Of a stretch of DNA of 64,000 nucleotides, positions 31,897 to 42,242 are shown piece by piece. The notes under the pieces were generated by a model. It saw only the letters and a list, made by a program, of their open reading frames with translations. It had not been told where the DNA came from and did not search any database. The DNA lies in assembly GCF_963583255.1 (NCBI RefSeq), contig NC_084814.1, positions 19,259,164 through 19,323,163 of the forward strand, read 5' to 3'. The number at the start of each line of letters is the position of its first letter. Within the stretch, counting starts at the first letter, position 1. Position numbers and translations under genes: made by a program. The DNA comes from Pyrus communis. Taxonomy: Eukaryota; Streptophyta; Magnoliopsida; Rosales; Rosaceae.

Positions 31897-33771
31897 TTGC
31901 TTCGTCCACTCGGTGGTATTCGTTTGTTTTGTTTGGTTAGTGGCGGGCAACGAGCCTGCAATGCCGCAATGTCACTTCGAATCCTCGCACCAAAACCAAA
32001 ACCAAAACGGCCGTCTCTGTTAGAAATTTGCGACGGAGATCTCGACCCCAGACAGTTCTACCAACTCCTCTCCCACGCCGTTACTTCCGGCGTCTTCGCC
32101 ACCGACTCCGTCCTCTCCAGCAAGCTCCTCCTCCGCTCCCTCTCCCACCGCCGCCTCGAATTTTCCCGTGCCATCTTCTCCCAGATTCAAAACCCAAATA
32201 ACTTCGCCTGCAACTTCATCTTCAAAGCCTTCTGCCACAGCTCCTCCCCGCAAGAAGCGCTCTTTCACTACAATCTCGTGCGACGTCGTTTTCCCCATTT
32301 GCTGCCGGATAACTACTCCTTCCCTTTCCTCTTCAAAGCATGCGGTCGTCTCAGTCTTCCCCACAAGGGCCAAGAGCTTCACTGTTTGGCAATCGCGCTC
32401 GGGCTCGAAACCGACGTCTTCGTTCAAAATGGCCTCGTTTCGATGTACTCCGCATGCGGAATGCTTCACTGTGCTCGTAAAGTCTTCGACTTGCTTCCTG
32501 TTTCAGTCCGCGACGTGGTGTCTTGGAACAGCATTGTTTCTGGGTATGTGCAGAGCAATCGGAACTGGGACGCACTCCAGATGTTCGACGAAATGCTTGC
32601 ATTTACAAGGCCCGATAATGTGACGTTGGTCAGTGCTCTCACTGCTTGTGGGAAGATGGGTTGTCTTCATTTGGGGAGGCAAATTCATGGGTTAGTGTTG
32701 GCAAGGGGGTTCACTTTGGACGTCTTCTTGGGTTCGTCTTTGATCGACATGTATGCGAAATGTGGGCGCATGGATGAGGCTCGAAAGGTTTTCGATAGAA
32801 TTAGGGACAAAAATGTGGTGTGCTGGACTTCTATGATCGCTGGTTATGCTCAGTCACGTTCGTTCAAGGATACGATTGAATTGTTTAGGGAAATGCAATT
32901 AGATGGAGTTGAAGCAGACGCGGCAATGGTTGCTTGTGTGATATCAGCCTGCGGGCGTTCGGGTGCATTAGGCCATGGAAGATGGGTGCATACATACTGC
33001 GAAAGAATCGGCTTTTACACCAACATCTCCGTGAAGAATGCCTTGATTGACATGTATGCGAAGTGCGGAGACATTAAACGGGCTCTTGAAATTTTCCATG
33101 ACATGAGCAATAGAGATGTATTTACATGGACTGCCATGATAACTGGTCTTGCTATGAACGGGGACTCTGTCGGAGCACTGGAAGTGTTTACACAAATGGA
33201 AGCGAGTGATGTGAGGCCGAACGAGGTCGCGTTCCTCGGCATCTTGTCAGCATGCAGTCATGGCGGGTTTGTGGATAAAGGTTTTCACTATTTCAGAGCC
33301 ATGGCTGGAATATATAACCTCACTCCTCGCATTGAACACTACGGATGCATGGTGGATCTTCTTGGTCGAGCTAATCTGTTAAATGAAGCAGAGAAGTTCA
33401 TCGGAGCTATGCCAATCCAACCTGATGTGGTTATATGGCGATCTCTGCTTTTTGCATGTAGGACTTATGGAAACATAGCATTGGCAGAGTTTATAGCCAA
33501 AAAGATTGAGGAATTAGAACCAAGAAAGTTTGAGTCTCGCGTTTTGTTATCGAATCTATATGCTTCGGCATCAAGGTGGCATGAAGTGAGCAGGATGAGG
33601 AAGGGTACGCCTCGTCAGGGTGCCCAGAAGCAGCCGGGTTGCTCTCTTATAGAAGTAGACGGTCTTGTTCATGAATTCATTGTTGCAGATTGTTCACATT
33701 GTCAAATTGATTCGATATACGAGACGCTTAGAGGAATGAACAAAGTCATACCATCAGAAAGATTTGATTAG
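31897..33771 (+). CDS. PPR protein, PLS class with E-type C-terminus (intronless)
   Basis: A single 624-codon exon, typical of plant organellar PPR genes. The N-terminus is basic and hydrophobic without repeats, compatible with a mitochondrial or plastid presequence. An in-frame ATG at 31969 (SLRILAPKPKPKRPS) is an alternative start. From about residue 60 it is built of PPR motifs of the P-L-S series, shown by recurring signatures such as LIDMYAKCGRMDEARKVFD, NVVCWTSMIAGYAQS and NALIDMYAKCGDIKRALEIF. The C-terminus has the E/E+ style segment (HYGCMVDLLGRANLLNEAEKF, CSLIEVDGLVHEFIVADCSH) and stops before a DYW deaminase domain. Such proteins usually specify C-to-U editing sites in organelle RNA and recruit a deaminase in trans; the target is unknown. 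The frame is intact. Confidence 0.93.
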   Translation: MLRPLGGIRLFCLVSGGQRACNAAMSLRILAPKPKPKRPSLLEICDGDLDPRQFYQLLSHAVTSGVFATDSVLSSKLLLRSLSHRRLEFSRAIFSQIQNPNNFACNFIFKAFCHSSSPQEALFHYNLVRRRFPHLLPDNYSFPFLFKACGRLSLPHKGQELHCLAIALGLETDVFVQNGLVSMYSACGMLHCARKVFDLLPVSVRDVVSWNSIVSGYVQSNRNWDALQMFDEMLAFTRPDNVTLVSALTACGKMGCLHLGRQIHGLVLARGFTLDVFLGSSLIDMYAKCGRMDEARKVFDRIRDKNVVCWTSMIAGYAQSRSFKDTIELFREMQLDGVEADAAMVACVISACGRSGALGHGRWVHTYCERIGFYTNISVKNALIDMYAKCGDIKRALEIFHDMSNRDVFTWTAMITGLAMNGDSVGALEVFTQMEASDVRPNEVAFLGILSACSHGGFVDKGFHYFRAMAGIYNLTPRIEHYGCMVDLLGRANLLNEAEKFIGAMPIQPDVVIWRSLLFACRTYGNIALAEFIAKKIEELEPRKFESRVLLSNLYASASRWHEVSRMRKGTPRQGAQKQPGCSLIEVDGLVHEFIVADCSHCQIDSIYETLRGMNKVIPSERFD

Positions 33772-34532
33772 GGAGTTTGGATGGTACACAATTCTTATTG
33801 GAAAGTTGGCAACCGAACAGAAAGATTTGAGGTATTGATGATTAGTTCAAGGTAGATGACAGTGCCAAGAATGGCGGTAGTTGCTCGAATGCGAATCCTG
33901 CTGTGTAATCCAGGATCATTAGGCAAAGAAGGGTTGCCTACTAAAGATTTGATGGCTGAGAGGCGCCGCCGGAAGAAGATCAACGACCACGACGGGATTA
34001 AAACCCTGGGATAAGGTTCTTGGGTGTTCAAATTCACCACTTGAGATAACCTCAAGGGTAATTAACCTCACAATGAATTAATAATAATATGATTAAAAAA
34101 TTCGCCTTTAGCGAGAATCGATCCTAAAATCTCTCATTCACAAGCGAAGAAAAATATCACTAGACCGTAGTAGTAAGTGGTTTCATTAAGTTGGAGTTGA
34201 AATTGCATTATTGCGCATTAAATACGGTTGTAAGATTGCTTTACATTAGAATTTCTAAAGTTCCGTTTGATAATTATTTCAGTTTTTGTTTTACAAAATT
34301 ACAAACTGAAATCTTGATTGATATCTTTTCAAAGTATTGAGTTACAGTAACAAGCATAATCAGTACGCTACAGTCACAATAAAGACATAGAAGCAAAAAA
34401 GATAAATACAAGCAATTCACCGAAGTAAAAACCAGAGAGTAAAAAAAAAAAACAAAAGAAAAAGGAAAAGGATAACTAAGCGTTGGGTTGGGCATGGACA
34501 GGGTCTACTCCGACGTCCTTGACAGTCTCGGC
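33772..34532. other. Intergenic, PPR 3' flank and MLRQ-like 3' UTR
   Basis: Contains the bHLH-like scrap at 33852-33987 and otherwise AT-rich DNA without a gene. Confidence 0.4.
33852..33987 (+). pseudogene. Fragment of an ICE1/SCREAM-like bHLH gene (basic region)
   Basis: One frame reads VDDSAKNGGSCSNANPAV then a stop. A second frame then reads EGLPTKDLMAERRRRKKIND, after which similarity ends abruptly. This is very close to the sequence before and within the basic region of ICE1-type bHLH factors (GLPAKNLMAERRRRKK is what I recall for the family). The frame change, the stop and the loss of helix-loop-helix show it is a dead fragment. It lies about 80 bp after the PPR stop codon. Confidence 0.65.
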
Positions 34533-35076
34533 TCACGAACGGGGCGGGTCGGGTTTGTAAGCGAAAACATCTTTCCGGATCGGATCCTTAACGGCGTGAT
34601 TGTAGTCGTCAAACTCCTGAACATGCGCCACCTTCCTGAAAAACGAATTTTTAACGAACTTGTCAGACTCCTCCACCACGCGCTCCGGTTCCACCACCTC
34701 CGGCAGCGTCTCTCTCCGTTCCTTCTTCACGTAGACTTGGGGATTGTGCTTCAGGTGCTGCTTGGCGGTATGGAGCCCCAGCCCCACCGACACCGCTATC
34801 ATCCCGACCACAACGTAGACCGGCACGAAGTCGCCCCTCATAAACCTCTTGAAGTTGCTCTGTTGGGGCTTTTCGGTGGCACCGGCAGCCGGGGAGTATG
34901 GTTTCATCTTCGGGGAAGTCGAGGTGGCGTATCCGCGTAAGGCGGTGGACATTTGTTTCCAGTGATTCTGCAGCATTTGATGCTCTTGGTAAGTAAGTAA
35001 ATCCTTAAAAAAAACAAAAAACAAAAACAAAAGTTGAACAAAAAGAACAAGATTTTACCATTGATCTGAAAGCCAT
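34533..35076 (-). CDS. Small complex I MLRQ/B12D-like membrane protein, about 150 aa
   Basis: Two exons: 35059-35076 (MAFRSM) and 34533-34967, 453 nt in frame. The chosen acceptor (CAG before AATCACTGG) gives a 91-bp intron; an alternative AAG closer to the donor would keep the frame but leave only about 55 bp. The protein has a serine/alanine-rich basic N-terminus resembling a mitochondrial presequence. One membrane segment follows (VPVYVVVGMIAVSVGLGLH), then HNPQVYVKKERRETLPEV, similar in layout to B12D and to MLRQ subunits of NADH-ubiquinone reductase. A role in the mitochondrial inner membrane is likely. The family assignment is by recall and moderately sure. Confidence 0.7.
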
Positions 35077-36050
35077 GATCTTCTGCAGAAATGGATTTTT
35101 TCACTTGAACTAACTGCTGCTGGATTATCCTTGCTTATAAGATCGATGCTGACAACAGAGTTCAGAGGGTTCTGGAACCACGTATCGCAATATAGAAGCA
35201 AGTGGGACACGTGTCGAGTTATAATAGAGCAAGAGTGTCAGAAGAACCCTCCTGAAGCTGCCACGTCAAATTTTTCTTTTACTTTTCTGAAACAAAACTT
35301 ACTTATATATCATTTACTTTTACTTAACAGTAAAAACTTACCTACAAAACATATTACTGCGGATACTTGGCGTGTTTACGCAAGGGAATAGAATCGGGGA
35401 ATGGGAATTCGACACGTTTCATGGCATGCGGGATTATGCAGGTTTCATGACCAAAATCAAAAGTGAAGAAAATATAGATAAATGTCATTCTATTCTGATT
35501 CCTAACAATCTATTAAAGAATTTTAACATGAATATGATTTTGATTGTACCTTGTTCAATTTTTTCTTTAATTTAATGATTCTCAATCTGATTACAGATTA
35601 GTAAACAAGCCCTGAAGTCAATGAGGTGTCATCAATTATGCGTTCAAAACTAATCTCGCACTATCATTAACTTGAGGTACGCTACAATAATATTGACGCG
35701 ATATGGAAGTTAGTATCTTACATGAATCAGGCACTTTTAGCAATGCACCACAAACAGATTACACATTGTCATTGACTTGAGATAGCTACGATGTCAATCA
35801 TGTTGTATGAAAGTTAATATTTTACGTCAATCAAGCATTGTCAATAGAGCATCTCTAACCATCACCTATTGTTATTAGTTTGAGATATCCTACGATAACA
35901 TTCCGTTGCATAAAAGTTAATTTAAGTCAATTAGGCAAACTGCCAACGACGAATCCATAAACCAATCACACAATGTCATTAGCTAGATACACCCAAAATT
36001 TCAACTTCTGTTTAAGATTTGTGAAAATAAGGAATAAAAATTTGTTTTGG
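35077..36050. other. Intergenic with degenerate tandem repeats
   Basis: From about 35650 to 35995 a unit of about 103 bp recurs (variants of CATTGTCATTGACTTGAGATA at roughly 35656, 35760, 35865 and 35967). No gene is seen. The left part should contain the promoter of the MLRQ-like gene. Confidence 0.5.
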
Positions 36051-37643
36051 TTAACAGGCTTCGAACTGATGTTTCTGAAGACCATTCAAAACCAGACATA
36101 TAGCCTCTGTCTTAGGATGCAAGCAATCCCCTGCAATGAACTCATGAGTGACTCCATCCAATCGAATCAAACTACAACCGCTGATCTTCTTCACCTTCTT
36201 AGCGTCTTTGATAGATTTTCTAACATTTACAACATCGTCCCATTTCTCTGCAGTCGCATAAACATTCGCCATGATCGAATACACTCCACCATCTTCAGGG
36301 TCCAACTCCATCACCTGCTCCGCTGCTTTCTTTGCCATTTCAACATCGCCGTGGATTCTGCAGCCTCCAAGCAACCCACCCCACACGAACACATCGCCCC
36401 CCATGGGCATCTTCGCGATCATCTCCATGGCTTCCTTGATAAGACCTGCCCTCCCGAGCAGATCAGCCATGCACCCATAATGCTTGAGCTCTTGAGGGAC
36501 CCCGTAGACTGATTCCATTTCGTTGAAGAGCTTTCGGGCTTCAGATACAAAACCTGCGTGACTGCACCCTACTAAAACTCCTAAGAAGCTCACCCCATCT
36601 GGTTTAACTCCAGCCTCTGTCATTTTGGAGAAGAAAGCGAGTGTCAGCTTGCCATGGCCGTGCATTGCAAGCCCGACAAGCATGGCATTCCATGTGAACA
36701 CATTCTTATCTGCATTCGATTCGAATATCTCCATGGCGGTCTCAATGCACCCACATTTTGCATAAAAGTCCACTAATGCTGTCAGGAAGTAGGAACTCAG
36801 TCGAATCCTGTTTTGTTTTATGTAATCGTGGATCATTTTCCCTCGTTCCAAATCACCCAGCTGCGCACAAGCAGAAAGAGCAGAAACCAAAGAGACATCA
36901 TCAGGCCTAATTCGTATACCAAGCATCTGATCAAACAGTTCAAGCACTTCCTCGCACCGATCCATCTGGGCACACCCGGCCAAAACAGTACCCCACGAGA
37001 CGGAGTCTCGGACAGGCATTTCTTCAAACAGTTGGCGTGCTCTCGAAATCTCACCGGCCTTAACAAAGGCATCGAGCAAGGCATTGTAGGAGACGACATC
37101 CCTGTGGGAACTTTCGTCGAACACCTTGTACGCGTGGCTCAAATTATGGCAGATTGAGTAAACATGGATGAGGGTATTGGAAACGAACAAATGAGAGGCG
37201 AATCCGAACTTGAGGGATTGCGAGTGAAGGGTTTGGGAGACGGAGAATGCAGAAAACCCGAGATGGGCACAGGCCTTGAGGGCGAAAGGGAAGGTGTGGA
37301 AGTCAGGAGGGAGAGAGAGGCGGCGCATGCGGGCGAAGAAGCGGAGAGCGGAGAGAGGGGAGGAAAGGACGGTGTGGGCTCTGATGATGTTGTTGAAGGA
37401 GAAGGTCGATGGTTTTTGGATGCGGTTGAAGAGAGCGACGGCATATCTGAGCGAAGCGGTTGCAGAGGGGAAGGAGGAGGGCGGGAGGAGATAGATGAAG
37501 GCGTGGAGGAGGGTGGGGATGATCAAATCGGGTGGAGTGAGAGAGGGGTCGGTGATGGTACGGGCATGGAGTTGAAGGAGCTGTTTTTGGGTTTTGCAGT
37601 GTTTGATTGCGGCGGCGATGGTGGTGGCATTGGCGGCGTTCAT
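36051..37643 (-). CDS. PPR protein, PLS class with E-type C-terminus (530 aa, At5g61800-like)
   Basis: An intronless 530-codon gene. The N-terminus has the element common in PLS proteins (AAIKHCKTQKQLLQLHART). Repeats include LIHVYSICHNLSHAYKVFDE, VVSYNALLDAFVKAGEISRA, LVDFYAKCGCIETAMEIF and WNAMLVGLAMHGHGKLTLAF. The E-type tail (KHYGCMADLLGRAGLIKEAM, SGCSLIRLDGVTHEFIAGD) ends without a DYW domain. Members guide C-to-U editing of organelle transcripts; the target is not readable here. Its place between calnexin and the ATP-Mg/Pi carrier matches Arabidopsis At5g61800. A tRNA-Ser gene in the same orientation ends only 102 bp before its ATG. The long antisense frame at 37164-37796 is a compositional shadow. 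Confidence 0.94.
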   Translation of the reverse strand: MNAANATTIAAAIKHCKTQKQLLQLHARTITDPSLTPPDLIIPTLLHAFIYLLPPSSFPSATASLRYAVALFNRIQKPSTFSFNNIIRAHTVLSSPLSALRFFARMRRLSLPPDFHTFPFALKACAHLGFSAFSVSQTLHSQSLKFGFASHLFVSNTLIHVYSICHNLSHAYKVFDESSHRDVVSYNALLDAFVKAGEISRARQLFEEMPVRDSVSWGTVLAGCAQMDRCEEVLELFDQMLGIRIRPDDVSLVSALSACAQLGDLERGKMIHDYIKQNRIRLSSYFLTALVDFYAKCGCIETAMEIFESNADKNVFTWNAMLVGLAMHGHGKLTLAFFSKMTEAGVKPDGVSFLGVLVGCSHAGFVSEARKLFNEMESVYGVPQELKHYGCMADLLGRAGLIKEAMEMIAKMPMGGDVFVWGGLLGGCRIHGDVEMAKKAAEQVMELDPEDGGVYSIMANVYATAEKWDDVVNVRKSIKDAKKVKKISGCSLIRLDGVTHEFIAGDCLHPKTEAICLVLNGLQKHQFEAC

Positions 37644-37738
37644 TCACTTCGATTCGCTCTGGCGCTCATTCTGTTTTTGAAGTCAAAGAATCGAAGAACC
37701 AAAAAAGAAGGAAATGGCGGTAAAATATTTTATTTAAT

Positions 37739-37745
37739 AAAAAAA
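37739..37745 (-). terminator. Pol III terminator of tRNA-Ser
   Basis: Seven T on the minus strand directly after the tRNA discriminator base. Confidence 0.75.
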
Positions 37746-37827
37746 CGTGGACGGCAGGATTCGAACCTGCGCGGGCAGAGCCCACATGATTTCTAGTCAT
37801 GCCCGATAACCACTCCGGCACGTCCAC
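37746..37827 (-). tRNA. tRNA-Ser (anticodon AGA)
   Basis: Eighty-two bases on the minus strand fold as a type II tRNA. The acceptor stem pairs GTGGACG (5') with CGTCCAC (3'). The T arm is GCAGG-TTCGAAT-CCTGC, containing the B box GGTTCGAATCC. The long variable arm is typical of serine tRNA. The anticodon loop reads CTAGAAATC with AGA at 37792-37794. The discriminator is G, as usual for Ser. No intron. Confidence 0.95.
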
Positions 37828-39490
37828 CTCTTTCGTACATTTGTGTGGGAAGCTTAAATGAATAGTAACAATTATACGACAACAAAAAATGGAGATCCCG
37901 AGTTTGAAAATGGATTACCCGATAACGACCTAATTTGTTATCATGTTGATCTAATAATTTATTAATTTCATATTGTGTCGGGTTAACAAATCATGTTAGA
38001 AATTGTCAGGTCTAGTCTAGTCCAACTTTAGCTCAAAATAAATCAATAAACGAAAAAAAGGGTTAGAACTTAGAACTCTAGAACTTTTTTTAAAAAAAAA
38101 TGATAACATCACATATATCGAGTGCCAAGATAATAAAGTGTTTAGTGTTTACGATGCATTGAAACTTACAAACAATAGGGATTGTAATTTTGGTGGTATT
38201 CTGTAATAATCACTAACTTGTCATGCGCTTAACTCTTTTAAATATTAGTGCATGATTGATTTAAGATACCATTACACTGACATTCTCGCCGCTTGAAAGT
38301 CTTTCTCGTATCACAGTGATCTCACTAATAAACTATAAGTAAACTAATCGGAGCTCATGTTCTATGTGACTTAAAATTGAAGGCAATTGGTGGGTTCCAC
38401 TTCCAATAGGCATATGCAAAATGATGAACAACATGAGCTCATGCATCTTCTTTTCAATTTCTATTTTGTATGTAACTTATGCTGAATTTGATTAGGGATT
38501 TTTATTATTTAAAGACAACGCCTACACAATTACACATTGGAATTAAGAATAAGTCAAATATCCTCAATTATTGCACATAGCACAAATGTAGTGTAGAATG
38601 TGGCAAATACTAGTATATAAAGGGAACTAATGAGTGTCTAAAGTAAGATTAAAGTCTAATTGTTGCCTATTGATAAGCATTTAGCACTAGGTCTTCCTTA
38701 TCTATAAGAAATATAAGCTTTGGTTTAGAGTTAAGTGGATTAGTGACTTTGGACACAGATTCTCACAAATGGATGGTGCAAGTCCACTCCCATAAAGAGA
38801 AAGAACAAATCTAATTCCAAATTTTCCTCGTGTTCCATTGTTATCTCATCTTGAGCGTTTCTCCCATGTGGACGGAATATGCGAACGATCCGTATAGAAG
38901 AAGATTCAATGGCTGTGATCAACCGAATTTATCGTTAGAATCGAGTTCTAAAGACCTGTATAATTTGCAAGTAAAAGCTGGTGAATCAAGGAAAGGGGAA
39001 GGAAGTTGCATCTAACCCAATAACACACCTCTGACCTACTCTGTTTGCCTAATCTACGAAGCACATTCAAAAGTTCACAATAATTAATTTATAAGTGTGA
39101 AAAATGTGAAGAAAAACAAAATATGCAACCGCTCGTGATTGCGTTTTCTATGATTTGGCAATGGGTATTCGTCGTTTGGATTATTAAATAATGTATACCC
39201 ACTAATGTATAGTTAGAGTATGAATTTAAAATTAACAAATAATATTTTTACAAATGCAAAAAAAATATTTCGGTCGCTTGGTACGTGATTGGGAACGCAA
39301 TATCTTTGACGTGGTATGTTCAATATACCAAATCAGTGTTATGAACATAGTAATTGGCCATGGAGGTGCAATCAAGCAACAAATCATGAAACTTGTACAT
39401 GTGTATCATATAACATGACAAGCACCTTGCCCAATGTATCATTTTCGAAATTCTCCTGATGTGAAAATTAACTTGACACACAAATTAAAC
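37828..39490. other. Intergenic, nothing recognised
   Basis: AT-rich sequence without coding-like frames of useful length; no repeats that I could define. Confidence 0.4.
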
Positions 39491-39498
39491 CCTATTTG

Positions 39499-41443
39499 TG
39501 ACAATTGTAGTAGATATGTAAGTAGGGATCGTTCTAGACCGGGGATTAACTAGGGATGCTAATCAATACAAATAAGACTCAAAAACACTAAACTAGACTC
39601 TATAGACTCAAAATTAACTTAAGACACTTAAAACAGCAACCAACAATAAAAAAGACTCAATTCTAGACCCAACAAGTGATTTGGACGAAAATAGGACTTA
39701 ACTTGACTCAAAAGACTCAAAGAAAACATATTTTGACTCAAATAACAAGATTAAATGAAAGGGGGATTGTGTTTGACGAATTTAAAACTTAAAACAAAAA
39801 CTTTATGTAAAACACTTTGTAAAAACGACTTTGGGTGAATTAAATGGGTGAAAGGCTAGTTAGAGGGTCCTTCTCCACACATGATATATGCATATGAACC
39901 AATTTCCAGTTATTATTCCTTTAGACTATGAATGACAATGCCCCAAGTTAATTGCATCGCACAATTAACCATCATATTTTCCTTATTTCATTGAATTAGA
40001 TGGAATACACATCGCAACCAAATTATATTTCTCAAGTTCCCTATATGAAACGCATGATAGAGATACATATCAAAAGTCATTAAGTTTTGTGAAAATCATA
40101 AACATTGACAAGGCATTCATCACTATGAAACGCATGAGACTCATACCACGGATTTACTTAACACGATTGTGACTAGCAACCTCCACTACTTGTGAATATA
40201 AGTGAATAACTATTATGTGAAACTCCCTTATACTCTAGCACCAAATTCATGCATGCAAATTAAGTGTTGACCCCCAACCAACATACATAAACAAGTTTTA
40301 ATAACTTAGATAAGCAAATCACATTCATGCCTTAAGAAACAGTAACTGGATATAATCAATTCATATAAAACATATAATCATGGCTTTGAATTCACCTCTA
40401 ACTAAAAAGAAATTAGTTCCACATGTTCATCATAATTGAAAACCAAATTAATATAAACATTGAACTAAAACTAAGGATAGAATACACCTAGAAACACTCC
40501 ACACTCCAATGGCAGATTTCGAACCCTCATTGGATGGGAGATTGCACAAGTCCTCCTCTCCTTCCTTCCTTCCTTGCTTGCGGCACTAGGGTGGTGTAGG
40601 GTGAATTGTGGTGTTTGATGGCTGAAAGTATGAATGAATGAATGAGTGAATGGATGATTTGAATGGTGCAGCATAGGGCTGTATTTATAGGCTAATTATG
40701 CACAATTTCTGAAGGAAAAGGATTGCACAATCCCATGGGAAAAGGGTTAAGTCTTGGTAGAAACCAAAGGGGAATGGGAGAGGGAGTACACGGCTAGGTT
40801 TTAGGGCCTTCTAGAAGGATAGGTGCGGCACACTTGTAGGGGGAAGATAAGGTGTTCTAGAAAGAGTGTTTAGGGAAAATTCCTAAACCTGAAGGGACAA
40901 GAACACACGGCATAGGTATAGAGGAAGGATTACAACTCCTAAACCTACAAGGAATGGCCTACATGCGGCATACAAAGGGTTTATGCTTCTAGAATCTGAA
41001 TTAGGTGTTTAAATGTATAACTAATCCCCTCTAATTAGCTCGATTTAAGTCCTAACCTGATTTGGATAGGATAAGATAGGATAATATTAGAGTTAGGAAA
41101 GGATAAGGTTGGTTGGGATAGGATAAGATAAGGTTGGATAAGGTTCCTTATTTCTTGCTATTTCCTTATCTTCTTTGCATTAGGACCTCTTGCTCCAGAT
41201 TTGTAGCCATTCCTAGCCCTTCTTGACTTCAATTTCGTCCATCCTCTTTGCTCCATAGTTAAGCTATCAAATCCATGCCCAAAACTACTCCATTTAGCTT
41301 CAAAATGCCATTTCTTGCTCCTTTTGCCATTAGGATCTAAAAACATACGAAAATAGCTTAAAAGACTAAAATATATAGTATAATAACTCACTAAATGCAG
41401 AGAAACAACATAACTAAGTAGCATAAATATGCTTCTATCATCT
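39499..41443 (-). mobile_element. Probable non-autonomous transposable element, about 1.9 kb
   Basis: The block is flanked by the 8-bp direct repeat CCTATTTG (39491-39498 and 41444-41451). It has no clear long inverted ends, though TGACAATTGTAGTAG and the reverse complement of the right end (AGATGATAGAAGC) are loosely alike. Its text (AGGGATCGTTCTAGACC, TTTATGCTACTTAG on the minus strand) has the feel of a high-copy plant element. An 88-codon frame at 41158-41424 (-) and a GGATA-rich tract (about 41062-41150) lie inside. Class is uncertain (retroelement leader or MULE-like). Confidence 0.4.
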
Positions 41444-41451
41444 CCTATTTG

Positions 41452-42185
41452 ATTTCAACTCGTAATCAACATTTTATGGTCATTTCTCTATGAGCACGGT
41501 TTAATGAGTCCATGGTAAGTTCCAAAATATTTTTTTTTATTTTTTATTTTTCTATAGTTGTATGAATTTTACATCTTACATAATATTTTATTCATTATGT
41601 AATATGTGGCACATTGTGATTCGTTTGATACAACTTTTCTCAAATATTGTGACATCAAAATGACGAGCACCTTGGCAGTGATTCCGTAACTGCTTCTGAA
41701 ATATTTTTTTTGATATACATTTTTTAACTTATATTATATTTTATTGAAAGTTTACCCATTAATTAATGTGCAATTTATGATCCGGTTCCACCGATGACCT
41801 TAGCTTTTATTGTGAGCCGTCCATATCAAATTCAACACGTCATTTGGCGAATAAAACTTAATTTTTATTACAAGTGATAATCCATACAAAAGATTCTCTC
41901 TCTCTAAGTGTTGAAAGACTAATGTTGTGATTGATGGAAAGCAGAGGAAGAATGATAATATTCTATATTCTAAGCAAAAGATAACCACACTTACCCGATT
42001 AGAGAATAATGCTTAAGAGGGACCATTACAGATGTGATTCTTTCTCTTGATGATCTGTTTCCTTTGTCTTCTTTGCTTTCCTCTTTTTCTCCTTTTAACT
42101 TGTAAAATTCTGGATGCCACCGACGAAGCCACCTACCTTGTTCAGAGCTTCATACAATACAAATTATATATACACTTGTACCTAC
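41452..42185. other. Intergenic, nothing recognised
   Basis: AT-rich; no supported feature. Confidence 0.35.
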
Positions 42186-42194
42186 AGATAACAT

Positions 42195-42242
42195 CACACA
42201 CACACACACACACACTCTCTCTCTCTCTCTCTCTCTCTCTCT
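42195..42242. repeat. (CA)n(CT)n compound microsatellite
   Basis: About ten CA followed by about fourteen CT units, uninterrupted. Likely length-polymorphic. Confidence 0.95.

Noticed and set aside
37164..37796. 210-codon plus-strand frame
   Set aside because: Antisense shadow of the PPR gene at 36051-37643; glycine/glutamate-rich composition reflects the reversed codons, and it runs into the tRNA.
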